From NCBI RefSeq assembly GCF_022437945.1, contig NZ_CP092535.1, positions 2,108,001 to 2,172,000 on the forward strand: a DNA stretch of 64,000 nt. The letters run 5' to 3'. How positions within the stretch are numbered: position 1 is the first letter of the stretch; every line of letters begins with the position of its first letter. The notes beneath the pieces are model-generated. The model saw only the letters and a program-made list of their open reading frames with translations. It searched no databases and was not told the origin of the DNA. The translations under genes were made by a program, and so were the position numbers. Positions 8,555 to 19,309 of this stretch are shown here, in pieces. This DNA comes from Nocardioides sp. TF02-7 (GTDB taxonomy: Bacteria > Actinomycetota > Actinomycetes > Propionibacteriales > Nocardioidaceae).

Positions 8555-10138
8555 CTACCCGTCGGTGCGGGGGACGGCGAGCACCGTCTCCTGGCTCCGC
8601 CCGCGCAGGACCAGCGACCGGTGCCGTTGCCAGCAGGACGCCTCCTCGGCGTTCGCGGTGGCGACTGCCTCCCACGAGGCGAGGACCCGGCCGGGAACCT
8701 CCTTCGCGAGCTCGGTCAGCCGGGCGGCGGTGTTGACCGCGTCCCCGATGACGGTGTACTCGAAGCGCCGCTCGTGGCCGACGTTCCCGGCGACGACGGT
8801 GCCGGTGGCGACGCCGATGCCGGCGCCGATCTCGGGCACCTCGTCGGCGAGCCGGGCCGCCATGGCCCGGGCGGCCGCGAGCGCCGCGCCGGCGTGGTCG
8901 TCGTGCTCGACCGGGGCGCCGAAGACCGCCAGCACGGCGTCGCCGATGAACTTGTTGACCAGGCCCCGGCGGCGGTCCACCTCGTCGACGACGACCGCGA
9001 AGAAGCGGTTGAGCACCGCGACCACCTCGGCGGGTGTGTGCTCGGTGGCGTACCGCGTCGACCCGACGAGGTCGACGAAGAGCACCGAGACGGTGCGGGT
9101 CTCGCCGCCGAGCTCCACCTCGCCGAGGTCGGCGGCGGCGAGCGCGACCTCCCGGCCCACGTGGCGGCCGAACAGGTCGCGGATGTTCTCCCGCTCCCGC
9201 AGCCCCTGCACCATCCGGTTGAAGCCCGCCTGGAGCTGGCCGAGCTCGGTGCCGTCCCACACCTGGACGTCGACGTCGAGGTCGCCGCGCTCCACCGCGA
9301 GCATCGCGTCGCGCACAGCGACGATCGGCGCCACCACCGCGCGAGCGTTGAGCACCGTCACCAGCAGGCCGAACCAGAGCGCGAGGCCGCCGATCACCAT
9401 CGTGACGAACGCCAGCTGGGTCCGCGACGTCTCGTCGCCCGCCGGGGTCAGCACGAGCAGCGCGGCGAGCACGACGCCGATCACCGGCGCCGCGGTGCCG
9501 AGCCCCCCAGAAGATCACCATCCGCGCGCCGACGCCTGCGCCCCCGCGGCCGGCCGGTCATCGGCTCGCCGGCCAGGGGCCCGCGCCGCGATCGGCCGGA
9601 GGGCGAACTCGGTCAGGAGGTAGGCGATGCCGCACACCACGACGCTCGCCAGCCCGACGGTGAGCCCGGTGCCGATCGCCCGGTCGGCCTGGAGCACCAC
9701 CGAGAGCACGGTGAACACGACGGTCGCGAGGCCCCACAGCGCGAGCTGCATGGCGGTCAGCCGGATCGGCGCGCGCAGCGCCCGGGCGCGGTCGTCGGCG
9801 TCGGGTGTCGCGCCCTCCTGCGCCCAGCGCAGCGCCCGCAGGGTCGTCGCCGTACCCCAGAGCACGCCGACGACCACGGCGAACGCGACGTACGTCGGCA
9901 CCGCGATCGCCAGCCCGACCCAGGTGCGGTGGTCGGGGGCCGGGGAGGGGACGACGAACGCGGAGACCACGACCACCGTCACCGCGCCGATCAGGTTGGT
10001 GAGCAGGAGGACACCGGTGAGCAGCAGCTGGACCCGCACCCGCAGCGCCCGCGGGCTCTGGTCGGCGTCGCCGAGGATCCGCGCCCCGAAGGGGTTGTGC
10101 CGCCGCCGCGCGCGGACGATGCGCACGCGACGGGTCAT
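8555..10138 (-). CDS. Membrane adenylate/guanylate cyclase, class III (interrupted)
   Basis: Predicted to make cAMP or cGMP at the inner membrane face. The N-terminal half (10138 down to about 9515) has about six transmembrane helices. After a short broken stretch come another membrane segment, a HAMP-like linker (VVAPIVAVRDAMLAVERGDLDV) and a class III catalytic domain: VSVLFVDLVGST with the metal Asp, NKFIGDAVLAVFGAP, and the GIGVATGTVVAGNVG/VIGDAVN segment. The two parts share a frame but are split by a TGA near 9513. Reading one frame over gives a better family match (VGARMVIFW then GLGTA), so several extra G/C bases near 9490-9570 are the likely cause. A TAGTCT box six bases before the ATG suggests a leaderless mRNA. 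Confidence 0.75.
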
Positions 10139-10173
10139 GCCCGGAGACTAGCGCCGGGCGGGCGCGCCGACCG

Positions 10174-11076
10174 TCAGGCGCCCGCGAGCTCGAGCTCCCG
10201 GTCGAGCTCCTCGGTGAGCCGGACCCGACGCTCCTGCCGCACCGCCCAGACGATGCCGGCGACCCACAGGACGGCGAGACCGCCGACGACCGCTCCCACC
10301 GACCCGCCGGTCACACCGGTGGCCTCGGCCAGCGTCTTGGAGTTGGTGACGACGATGAGACCGCCGGCGGCGACACCCAGGACCCGCGCGGCGAGCCGGC
10401 GGACCAGCCAGGCGGCGATCGGCGCGGCCACCACGCCGCCCGCGAGGAGCGCGACGGCGTAGTCCCACGGGATGTCGGAGTGGGCGAGGGCGAGCAGGAA
10501 GCCGAGCGAGCCGCCGACCGCGACGACGAACTCGGAGGTGTCGATCGACCCGATCACCTTGCGCGGCTCGAGCCGGCCCGACGAGAGCAGGGTGGTCGTG
10601 CCGACGGGGCCCCACCCGCCGCCGCCGATCGCGTCGAGCGCGCCGCCGGCGAGGCCCATCGGGGCGAGGAACGCCGCCGAGGGGCGGCTCTTGAACGTCG
10701 GGCGCCGGCCGCCGAGCACGAGGAACCGCCAGATCACGTAGCCGCCCAGGCCGAGCAGGATCGCGGCCACCCACGGCTTGGCCGCGTCGCCGTCGAGGCT
10801 GGCGAGGAACGTCGCTCCGGCGAAAGCCCCGACGAACCCGGGCACCGCCAGGATCGAGACCGTGCGCCAGTCGACGTTGCCGAGCTTGTGGTGGGAGAAC
10901 CCCGAGACCAGCGACGTGCCGATCTCGGAGAAGTGCACGGCCGCCGACGCGGCGGCGGGGGCGACCCCCGCTGCCAGCAGCAGCGTCGAGGAGGTGACGC
11001 CGTACGCCATGCCGAGCGAGCCGTCGATGAGCTGGGCCAGCAGGCCGACGAACCCGAGCACCAGGAGCTTCCGCAC
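10174..11076 (-). CDS. TSUP-family (TauE/SafE) membrane exporter
   Basis: A 300-aa integral membrane protein of the sulfite/anion exporter TSUP family, with two related halves and about eight transmembrane segments. The first repeat shows LIDGSLGMAYGVTSS and the second ALDAIGGGGWGPVGTTTLL, the paired glycine-rich motifs typical of the family. The cargo is probably a sulfur-containing organic anion or sulfite, but the sequence does not settle it. It ends in a short charged cytosolic tail. The divergent upstream region (11077-11268) is locally AT-rich around 11115-11150, which may hold its promoter. Confidence 0.85.
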   Translation of the reverse strand: MRKLLVLGFVGLLAQLIDGSLGMAYGVTSSTLLLAAGVAPAAASAAVHFSEIGTSLVSGFSHHKLGNVDWRTVSILAVPGFVGAFAGATFLASLDGDAAKPWVAAILLGLGGYVIWRFLVLGGRRPTFKSRPSAAFLAPMGLAGGALDAIGGGGWGPVGTTTLLSSGRLEPRKVIGSIDTSEFVVAVGGSLGFLLALAHSDIPWDYAVALLAGGVVAAPIAAWLVRRLAARVLGVAAGGLIVVTNSKTLAEATGVTGGSVGAVVGGLAVLWVAGIVWAVRQERRVRLTEELDRELELAGA

Positions 11077-11268
11077 GTCGTCTCTTTCCGTTGGCAGCCG
11101 GGAATGGCCGCGTGTTTAAACAGAGTGGATTAGTCAAGATTAGAGATTTGCCTGGAGGGATGCAACTTCCGCCTGTCGCTCGGATCCGTTCGCACGCCCG
11201 AGCGGCTCCCGCGGGTTTCCCAGGAGGTCGTGTCGGCGTCCTTGGGGAAGTGCGGGAGGATGGGCGCC

Positions 11269-11779
11269 ATGACCGCGGCGGCCAAACGGATCGTGCTCGA
11301 GGTCGTCGGCTGGGGACTGCTGGTGATCGGCATCGCGGCGCTGGTGCTCCCCCGGCCCGGGCTTGATCCTGATCGCGCTGGGGCTGGCCGTGCTGTCGCA
11401 GCAGTACGAGTGGGCCGAGCGCCGGCTCGAACCGGTCCGGCTCCGCGCCCTGAAGGCGGCCGCCGAGGGAGTCGAGACCTGGCCGCGGATCGTGGCGTCG
11501 ACGACGTTCGCGCTGCTGCTCGTCGCCTGCGGCGTGCTGTGGATCGTCAAGCCCGACGTGCCGTCCTGGTGGCCGGTCAGCGACTTCTGGTGGCTGCCCG
11601 GCGGGATCTGGACCGGCGTCACCCAGGTGGCGTCCGGCATCCTCGCGCTGGTGCTGCTCGCCTACTCCTACCGGCGCTTCCACGGCCGGCCGGAGGCCGT
11701 CGCTGCACTGGAGGCGGAGATCGACGACGCCGACGAGGAGGCCGGCTGGGACCGCGAGGAGGAGCGGCGGAGGTCGTAG
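11269..11779 (+). CDS. PGPGW-family (TIGR02611-like) membrane protein
   Basis: A small membrane protein of about 169 aa with an N-terminal helix pair around LPGPGLILIALGLAVLSQQYEWA, the hallmark of the PGPGW family, whose role is unknown. Two or three further helices and an acidic tail follow. The ATG at 11269 is preferred to 11260 because GGGAGG ends at 11259, nine bases away. The frame breaks at 11349-11353, where a run of five C should be four; removing one C restores the PGPGL motif. It converges with the MFS gene. Confidence 0.7.
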
Positions 11780-11846
11780 ACAGGTCCGATCCGGTCGGCG
11801 GGTTGGGTGCGGCGGGCGGGGTGCGCGCCCGGGCCGCTCGGGGTCG

Positions 11847-13307
11847 TCACGTCCGGCCCACCGACACGGCGGCCGCCGACCGCCGGGCCGCGAGCATCAG
11901 CACCGCACCCACGAGCCCCGCCACCGCGCAGATGCCCCAGACGGCGTGGTAGCCGCCCAGCGTGGCCTCCCCGGCGCGGATAGAGATCGAGCCGTGGGGC
12001 GTGAGGCAGATCGCGAAGACCGCTGCGGCGAGCGCGCCCCCCATCAGCTTCGACGCGTTGCTGGCGCCCGCGGCTATGCCGACGCTCGCCGGCGGTGCGG
12101 CGGCCACGGCGCCGGCCGGGATCGCCGCCACCAGCCCGCCGGAGCCGAGGCCCGTGAGGACCAGCCAGAGCAGGGTCACCGGCGCGGAGTCGTGGACGGC
12201 GAACCAGGCGGCGTAGCCGGCTGCCGAGGCGGCGAATGACGCGGCCATCGCGATCCAGAGGCCGACGGCCCTGGCCACGAGCGGCAGCAGGAGCGCCCCG
12301 ATCGCGAGGCAGAGGACGTAGCCGGCGATCCGTCCCGACCCCTCGGCGGCGGTGAGCCCGAGTCCGAAGCCGGCGACGTCCGGGTCGGTGCGGGCGTAGA
12401 CCGACAGCGGCACCTGCGCGCCGAGGATCGTGATGCCGAGCAGGAACGCAGCGACCTGGATCGGCCACTGCCCCGGGTGGCGGATCACCCGGAGGTCGAC
12501 GAGCGGAGCTGCTGACGCGAGCTCGAGGCGCGACCACGGTACGGCGGCCACGAGTCCGGCGACGACCAGGACCCACCCGAGCAGGGAGCCGGGGCCGGCC
12601 ACCCGGAGCGAGATCAGCCCGCCCATCACCAGGCCGACCATCACGAGGAGCATCCCGAACGAGGCCCAGCCGAAGCCGCCGGACGCCGCGCCGGGGACGT
12701 GCGGGACACCGAGCGCGATCACCGGAAGGGCGAGGGTGACCACGACGGCGGGGATGCAGAGGATCGTCGTCATCGACAGGTGGTCGACGAGGGCGCCTGC
12801 GACCAGCGCGCTGGCGATGATCGAGACGTCCAGGACTGCCACCAGGATCGCCGCGGTGCGGCGGGTGAGCCGCGCCTGCTCCGGGTTCCCCTGAGTACGA
12901 CGGTGGATCAGCGCGACCTCGAGGGGCAGCCAGATCACGTACGCGCCCTGGATCGCCCACGCGACGAGCATGGTGCTGAAGCCAGGGGCGAAGGCGATCC
13001 CCCAGGAGGCAGCCGCCGTCACCGCGGTCGACGCGAGCAGGACCCGGCGGTGCCCGACGAGGTCGCCGAGCCGGGCGAGGGGCGGGACGACCAGCGCCGC
13101 GAACGCGAGCTGGGCCGCCTCCAGCCAGTTCAGGTCCGCGTCGTGCACGGACAGGTGGGCACCGATGTCCTTGAACAACGGCGTGTAGTAGCCCTGGATG
13201 GCGCCGCTGGCGACCTCCACGCAGGCCAGGAAGAAGATCAGCCCGGCGAGGCCGGACACAGCGCCGGGTGCCGGGCGCTGAGGGGGATCGATCGTCGTGC
13301 TGTCCAC
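11847..13307 (-). CDS. MFS transporter, drug-exporter type
   Basis: A 486-aa major facilitator protein with 12-14 predicted membrane helices. The loop signature ARLGDLVGHRRVLL (motif A) follows helix 2, and ALPVIALGVPHVPG lies mid-protein. It is probably a proton-driven exporter of small hydrophobic compounds in the DHA2-like group. The GTG at 13307 is chosen because AAGGGAG lies a few bases upstream and the sequence beyond has no membrane character. It is transcribed divergently from the LtaS-like gene, sharing a 225-bp region with GTGAC repeats. Confidence 0.8.
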   Translation of the reverse strand: MDSTTIDPPQRPAPGAVSGLAGLIFFLACVEVASGAIQGYYTPLFKDIGAHLSVHDADLNWLEAAQLAFAALVVPPLARLGDLVGHRRVLLASTAVTAAASWGIAFAPGFSTMLVAWAIQGAYVIWLPLEVALIHRRTQGNPEQARLTRRTAAILVAVLDVSIIASALVAGALVDHLSMTTILCIPAVVVTLALPVIALGVPHVPGAASGGFGWASFGMLLVMVGLVMGGLISLRVAGPGSLLGWVLVVAGLVAAVPWSRLELASAAPLVDLRVIRHPGQWPIQVAAFLLGITILGAQVPLSVYARTDPDVAGFGLGLTAAEGSGRIAGYVLCLAIGALLLPLVARAVGLWIAMAASFAASAAGYAAWFAVHDSAPVTLLWLVLTGLGSGGLVAAIPAGAVAAAPPASVGIAAGASNASKLMGGALAAAVFAICLTPHGSISIRAGEATLGGYHAVWGICAVAGLVGAVLMLAARRSAAAVSVGRT

Positions 13308-13472
13308 ACTGTCTCCCTTGGGGGGCGGGAGCAGGTGCAGCTCCCCAGCAGGCGATGAGGGACCCTGGGGTCGCAGGACATGGTGGCAGGGATCGACTGC
13401 GTGCGGAGGATTTCTCACCCACCGCCGTACCGCATGGTCCAGCGCCGGCCCGCCCGCCGCCCCGGGCGGCCC

Positions 13473-13498
13473 GTGACCTGCCGTGACCGCGTGGTGAC
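13473..13498. promoter_or_regulatory. GTGAC direct repeats (box A)
   Basis: GTGAC occurs at 13473, 13483 and 13494, a 10-11 base period, within the divergent region before the LtaS-like gene. The same repeat pair with an 11-base period is found at three other upstream regions in the next 11 kb. The layout resembles SARP and other OmpR-type winged-helix binding sites. Confidence 0.45.
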
Positions 13499-13532
13499 GC
13501 CCGCGGCCGGCGCTCCCGCGACGATCTCTGTC

Positions 13533-15668
13533 GTGGCGAAGCCCCGGAGCAACCAGTACCGCGCGGCGCGTGCCGCCCGGGCCGCCCAGATCCGCGCCGC
13601 CCGCCAGCGGGCGATCGAGGAGGCCGCGCGCCGACACCCCGACCTGCTCGAGACGCGAGGCCTGGGGGGCCTCGCGATCGCGGAGCGGGACGACGAGCCT
13701 GTCCCCGCGCGGTCGGCCGACACCGCGCGCGACGCGACATCCGTGCAGGCACCGGCGCCCGACGGTGCACCCGCGGACCCGGAGACGCCACGGGAGGACG
13801 GCACCGACCCCGCCGCCGTACGACGACGCAGGCCCACCGCGCTCGTGGTGTTCCTGCTCCTCTGGGCGAAGCTGCTCCTGTTCCGGCTGCTCGTCTTCGG
13901 TGCGCCGATGCCGATGATGGTGGTCGCCGACGCCGCCTCCGTGGCCGTCCTCGTCGGCCTGGTCGGCCTGGTCGCGCCCGGACGCGCGACCCGTTACGCA
14001 CTCTGGGCGCTCGACGCCGTGGTGACGGCCTTCCTGTTCGCGGCGACCCTCTACGTCGCTCACTTCCAGGCGGTCCCGACGTACGCCGCGTTGAGGTCGG
14101 CGGGACAGGCGGACGGGAGCGGGGCCGTGGTCGCCGTCCTCCAGCCGCGGTTCTTCCTGTACTTCGCGGACGCTCTCGTCGTCCCGGCGGTGTGGTGGTG
14201 GGGCAGGCGCCGAGGTCGCCTGCCGGCGCGGCGACGCTCCGCCGGTGACCGTGCCGTCGGCTTCAGCGTGCTGGCGACGGCGGGCGTCGTGGTCAGCTCC
14301 CTCGTCGTCTCGGGGCAGTCCGGTGTCCGCAGCGAGACCCACCTGGCCGAGACGCTCGGGCCGCTCACCTACCAGGCCCACGCCCTCCTCGAGCGCCGGA
14401 GCTCGGCTGAGCAGGTCGAGCCCGGGTCCGCCTACGACCAGGTCACCGCGCTGAAGACGTCGCGGACCGGACGCGTGCCCGGACCGGAGGACGCCGTGGG
14501 GTTCGGAGCGATGAAGGACAGGAACCTGGTCGTGGTCCAGCTGGGTGCCTTCCAGGACTTCCCCGTCGGCAGGAGCCTCGACGGTCAGCCGTTGACACCG
14601 GTCGTCGATCGGCTCGCAAGGTCCGGCTACTACTTCCCGAACGTCTTCCAGCAGGTCGGGCAGGGCGCCGACTCCGACGCGGAGCTGGTGACCAACACCT
14701 CGCTCTACCCCGTGGGCGACACCGCGACGTCGACCGCGTACGGCGACCGGCAGGTGCCCTCTCTCCCGCGCCTGCTGGCCGAGCGTGGCTACCGGTCGGA
14801 GGCCTTCGACGTCGACGAGGTGTCGTCCTCGGACGGGAAGCAGCTGTCCTCGGCACTCGGCTTCGACGCCTGGCACCGGAGTGGCGACCTCGAGGACGAC
14901 GTGTCCGAGCAGCGGCGAGGCTCCGACCGCACGCTCTACGCCACTGCCGTCGAGCGGGCCGCGGAGCTGCACCAGCGGGGTGTCCCGTTCTACTTCCACC
15001 TCGCCACGGCCGGCAGCCGCCACCCGTTCCGGGTGCCGAAGAAGCACCGGCTGTTGGAGCTGCCCGCCGACCTGGAGGGCACGTTCGTCGGCGACTACCT
15101 CCAGGCCGTGCACGATGCCGACCGGGCGCTGGGCGAGCTGGTCGAGGGCCTGGAGGACGCCGGTGTCCACGACGACACGATGATCGCGTTGTACGGCGAC
15201 CACTCCGGCGTGCCGGACGACGAGGAGGTCGTCGACGCCATCCGCACCGTCGACCCGGGATACCGGCGGGGCGACCGGTTCAACGTGCCGCTGGTCCTCC
15301 ACGTCCCGGGCACGACCAGCGAGGTCGTCGACAAGGTCGGCGGGCAGGTCGACGTCATGCCGACCCTGGCGAACCTGCTCGGCGTGGACCTCGCCGCCGA
15401 GCGGTTCGTCGCCTTCGGCAGCGACCTGCTCAACACGCCGACGCACGCGTTCGGGGTGCGGTTCTCCCAGCCCACGGGCAGCTTCTACAACGACGAGGTG
15501 TGGTTCGTCCCGGACAGCGGGTTCGACGACGGCACGGCACGGTCGCTCCCCGACCTGGAGCCGACCGCCAGCGACGCCCACGCCGGCGATTACGACTACG
15601 TCCTGGACCTGATGGAGCTCTCCGACTCCTACGTCGAGTCGCTCCCTCCACGGGAGGACTCGCAATGA
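13533..15668 (+). CDS. LtaS-like sulfatase-fold membrane protein lacking catalytic residues
   Basis: Resembles lipoteichoic-acid synthase: a cytosolic Arg/Ala-rich N-terminus (~120 aa), about five membrane helices, then an extracellular sulfatase-fold domain. Conserved parts are LYGDHSGV (metal Asp-His), SRHPF, and GQVDVMPTLANLLGV. Two essential positions are changed. The metal-ligand Glu of the AESFQ/LESLQ strand is Gly in QLGAFQ (codon 14544-14546), and the catalytic Thr of GQGKTSD is Asp in GQGADSD (codon 14670-14672). It is therefore probably not a phosphoglycerol transferase and may bind a glycan or partner instead. I prefer the GTG at 13533; an in-frame ATG at 13380 would add an unlikely leader. 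It converges on the AfsR-like gene and has GTGAC repeats upstream. Confidence 0.75.
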   Translation: MAKPRSNQYRAARAARAAQIRAARQRAIEEAARRHPDLLETRGLGGLAIAERDDEPVPARSADTARDATSVQAPAPDGAPADPETPREDGTDPAAVRRRRPTALVVFLLLWAKLLLFRLLVFGAPMPMMVVADAASVAVLVGLVGLVAPGRATRYALWALDAVVTAFLFAATLYVAHFQAVPTYAALRSAGQADGSGAVVAVLQPRFFLYFADALVVPAVWWWGRRRGRLPARRRSAGDRAVGFSVLATAGVVVSSLVVSGQSGVRSETHLAETLGPLTYQAHALLERRSSAEQVEPGSAYDQVTALKTSRTGRVPGPEDAVGFGAMKDRNLVVVQLGAFQDFPVGRSLDGQPLTPVVDRLARSGYYFPNVFQQVGQGADSDAELVTNTSLYPVGDTATSTAYGDRQVPSLPRLLAERGYRSEAFDVDEVSSSDGKQLSSALGFDAWHRSGDLEDDVSEQRRGSDRTLYATAVERAAELHQRGVPFYFHLATAGSRHPFRVPKKHRLLELPADLEGTFVGDYLQAVHDADRALGELVEGLEDAGVHDDTMIALYGDHSGVPDDEEVVDAIRTVDPGYRRGDRFNVPLVLHVPGTTSEVVDKVGGQVDVMPTLANLLGVDLAAERFVAFGSDLLNTPTHAFGVRFSQPTGSFYNDEVWFVPDSGFDDGTARSLPDLEPTASDAHAGDYDYVLDLMELSDSYVESLPPREDSQ

Positions 15669-15733
15669 GGACCTGCGGGTCTGTGAGCGGCGGTGGCGTC
15701 GGGAGCTGAGCGGACCGGAAGTGCCGGGAGTGC

Positions 15734-18700
15734 TCAGATCCAGGCGTCCGCGGGCCGCGCCGGCGGCCACCCCGGGTCGCGACGGCGGTGAGGCCGAGCT
15801 GCTCGGCCGACGCGATCGCCTTCGCGATCTCGCGCTCGGCCTCCGTCCGGTCTCGGCCGCGGTTGCGGTGGTGGAGCACGCCGGCGCGGATCCGGCGGGC
15901 CTGCATCTCGAGCACCCGTGCCCCGACCCGAGCGTGCTCCTCGACGCCCAGGCGGAGCCGGTCCTCGGCCTCGTCCAGGTCGAGCGCATAGGCGGCGAGC
16001 TTGCCGAGGTTGTAGTTCACGCTCCCCCAGTACTGGGTCAGGTAGAACAGGACGTGCTCGCCCTCGGAGCCTGCCAGCAGCTTGCGGGACAGCTCGACGC
16101 CCCGGTCGTGGCCCAGCCACAGGCAGGCGTTGGAGAAGCCGACCACCGAGGCGTGCAGGTCGCGGGCGGGCACGACGCCCATGATGAACTCGTCGTGCAG
16201 CTCGTCGAGGTACCGATAGGCGTCGTCGCGGGCCCCGAGCGCCAGCTGCCGGATCGCCCCTGCGGTGCGCATGATCGGCCGCCGCACGGAGAACGAGGGC
16301 CGGTTGAGCTCGGCGAGACGGGCGAGCTCTGCGGCGTCCTCACGCATGAAGGCGAGCCACATCCGCTGCCCGAGCAGCAGCGACGTGCGGCCGGCCGTCT
16401 GAAGGGCGCTCCCGACCCGCGCCACGTGGTGCTCGGCCTCGTCGAGCAGCCGCAGGGCGTGGGAGAAGCGCCCGGCCCCCATCGCGACGGTGATCTGCCA
16501 GATCCGGGCGTCCCACCGAGCCGCCTCGCTGCCCGGCATCGCCCAGATGCCCGCCGGCTCGTCGGTCAGAGCGCGTTCGCCGCTGGCCACCTGGCTCGCC
16601 CACCGTCGTACGGCGACCGCCAGCGGCTCGGCATCGGGATCGGCCGTGAGCTCCTCGGACAGCGCCAGTGCCTGCGGGACCGCCTCCTGCTCCCAGAGCC
16701 TGGTCAGCAGCGTCGCGCGGCCGGCGGGGTCCCGCTCGGTCGCCCGGCCACGCAGGGCCCTCGCGGTCTCGGGGCGGTACACGTGCAGGGCGCTGATCGC
16801 CTCCGCGACGAGGTCGCGCTCGTCGTCCGACGTCGGCGGTGGCGAGTCGAGGAGCTCCCCGAGCGCTTCGTGGAGGGTGTCGAGGGCGGCCTCCCCCACG
16901 CGCTCGTTCGCGTAGGTCTGCACGTAGCCCAGCGCGCCGCGGACCCGTGTCGCGGGGGACCCGAGGCGGGCGCCGTGGTCGGTGAGAGCGCGGTAGGCAG
17001 TGCGGGCACCGGCAGTGTCCGCGAGGGCGAACGTGACCTGCCCGCTCGCCGCCAGGAGTCGGGCCAGGGCTTCGTGGTCGGCGTACTCCTCGTCCATCGC
17101 GATCACGTCGAGACCGCTGCGGAAGTGGCGCTGTGCGTCCGCGAAGCCCAGCTGGGCGATGGCCGTCTCGCCGGCCGTGATCGCGTGCGCGACCACCTCG
17201 GCGGTCGGGCAGACCGGCCACCCCCGCCGGGCGTGGAACGCGATCAGGTCGGCGGGGACCTCCTCGGTGCTGCGGATCCGGTCGAGCGCCCGGGCGATGA
17301 GGGCATGGGCCGTCGTCCGGACCCGGGCCGGAGTCCGCTCGTACAGGCGGTCGCGCACCAGCTTGTGCACGAAGGACAGCTCGTGGTCCTGGCCGACCAC
17401 CCTGACCAGCCCGGCCTCGTGCGCCACGCGCAGCGCGTGCTCGATCGCCGCCGGGTCCAGGTCGAGCGACGAGCGCGCGCCCGCGCCGGCGAGCGCTCGC
17501 GCGTCGAACCGGGTGCCCATCGTCGCGGCGAGCTCAACCACGGTCAGGGTGTCCGCGGGAAGGGAGTCGATGTGCTCGTCGAGCGCCTCGCGCACGGTGG
17601 CCGAGCGCACCAGCTGACCGTCCGCGCCGACGGTGAGGTGGCGCAGGTAGAGCGGGTTGCCGCCCGTGAGCCCGTGCGCGTCACGCACCAGCTCGAGATC
17701 GGCGTCGGAGCCCAGCAGCGCGTGGGTGTGCTCCTCGTCGAGCCCGGTGAGGGGTACGACGAGCAGGGCGCGCCGGCGGAGCTCGGCCAGGCCTCGGTCC
17801 TGGACGGCTGAGGCGCCGTGCGGGTGCCGGTGCGAGACGGCGATGGCGAGCGGGACCGCCGCCCGGCGGGCGAGAAGCGAGATGAGCAGGTCGATCAGCT
17901 CTGGGGTCGCCCAGTGGACGTCCTCGACCACCAGCACCAGGCCGCCCAGCTCCTTGGCGGCCTTCTCGATCAGGTCGACGAGGACCTCGCGGAGGGTGTC
18001 CGGGTCGGAGCCGCCCGCGTGCAGCGTGGCCAGTCCGTCGGCGGGCGTGCCGGCTCTCGTCTCGAGCAGGGAGAACAACCCCGTCAGCGCGCCGTAGGGG
18101 CAGCGTGAGCCGGCGGTCACAGTTGACGGTGCCCACCGTCGGCTGCTCCCCGCCTGCGCTGCCGGCCAGCTCGGCCACCGCGTGCTCGAGCAGCGCGCTC
18201 TTGCCGATGCCGGCCTCGCCCGTCACGACGACCGCCGCCGTCTGGCGCTCGCGCAGCGCTCCGCCGAGGACCTGGACGAGCGCGGTGAGTGGTTCCCGTC
18301 GGCCGGCGAGGCTCGGCGCATCGGCGACGGCCGCCGCCCGTGACGCGGGCTGCGCCGGACCGGAGGCGACGCGCAGCAGGTCGCGTACGGCGCGCAGCTC
18401 CACGCCGAGGTCGACGCCGTGCTCGGCGAGCGTCCGGCGGGCCGAGTCGAGGGCCGTGCGGGCGCGACGGCGATCGCCGAGCGCCAGGTAGCACTCGATG
18501 AGCAGCGCCCAGGCGTGCTCGCGTGCGGGGTGGGCACGGGTGATCGTCTGTAGCGTGGCCGCGGCCTCGGCGTGGCGTCCGGTCCCGGCGAGTGCCTCGC
18601 AGAGGTCCTCGCTGCCACCGATCCGCAGCTCCTCGAGCCGGGCGACGCTCGCCAGCCCGTCCGGGTGGTCGCGCCAGTCCGGCAGCGGCGCGCCACGCCA

Positions 18701-19147
18701 GCGGTCCAGGGCGAGCGAGAGCAGCTCCGCGGCATCGGCGAACTCGCCGCACTCGACCAGGGCCCGGCCCTGCTCGAGCTCGCGGATGAACCGGAGGACG
18801 TCCACCTCAACCTGGGTGGTGTCGAGGTGGTAGCCGTCCGCCTCGCCCTGGATCGCGTCACCGCCGAGCAGCTGGCGGCACCGCCACAGCTCGGTCGAGA
18901 GCGACCGGCGCACCCGCGGCGGCGGGTCGGCGCCGTAGGTCGCATCGATCAGCTCGTCGGAGCTGATGGTCCGGCCCTCGGCCGCGGACATCGCGAGGAT
19001 GGTCAGGATCCGGCGCTGCCGCGCGGCGCCGGGGCGCTGCACGGTGTCGGCCGTGCGGATCTCGAGCGGTCCGAGGACGTCGACGTGCACCACGGACCGG
19101 TCGGCCTCTTGGGCAGCGGTGACGTGGGGGAGGTGTCGCGGGAGCAT
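15734..19147 (-). CDS. AfsR-like BTAD/ATPase transcriptional regulator (interrupted)
   Basis: A large regulator of about 1,137 aa. It has an N-terminal OmpR-type winged helix and bacterial transcriptional activator domain (HVDVLGPLEI ... RWRGAPLPDW), an AAA-type ATPase with P-loop GEAGIGKSALLE and Walker B LVLVVEDVHWATPELID, and a long helical TPR-like C-terminus. Such proteins activate promoters by binding direct repeats. Two frame breaks appear. One extra C near 18115 interrupts NCDAGSRCPYGALTG. A missing G near 15770 separates ...AVATRG from a natural end WPPARPADAWI. The start is uncertain: ATG 19162, ATG 19147 or GTG 19093 are all in frame. It is divergent from the short BTAD gene and probably co-regulates the surface locus. 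Confidence 0.75.
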
Positions 19148-19229
19148 CGCCACGAAACGCAAGCGTGCCGCAAACCGGCGGGGCCGTGAGTCGATTTCGC
19201 GGCACCGGCGGCCAGCCTCGGGCGTCCGT

Positions 19230-19245
19230 GTGACCGTGCCGTGAC
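19230..19245. promoter_or_regulatory. GTGAC-N6-GTGAC direct repeat (box B)
   Basis: GTGAC at 19230 and 19241 (11-base period) sits between the divergent AfsR-like and BTAD genes, so either or both could be autoregulated. Confidence 0.45.
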
Positions 19246-19297
19246 AGCAAATCGCTGCCCGGGTCCCGTGCGGGAGACCGGTACGACGTCGCGGGCC

Positions 19298-19303
19298 TAG
19301 GGT
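19298..19303 (+). promoter_or_regulatory. -10 box of the short BTAD gene (leaderless)
   Basis: TAGGGT fits TANNNT and ends six bases before the ATG at 19310, so the mRNA probably begins at the start codon. Confidence 0.5.
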
Positions 19304-19309
19304 CCCGCT

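Noticed and set aside
8621..10462. Long plus-strand frame opposite the cyclase
   Set aside because: His/Arg/Gly-rich, no family features, and antisense to clear membrane and cyclase motifs.
11847..15989. A single 1,380-codon minus frame covering the MFS gene and beyond
   Set aside because: Only the part from GTG 13307 looks like a protein. The rest is antisense to the LtaS-like gene.
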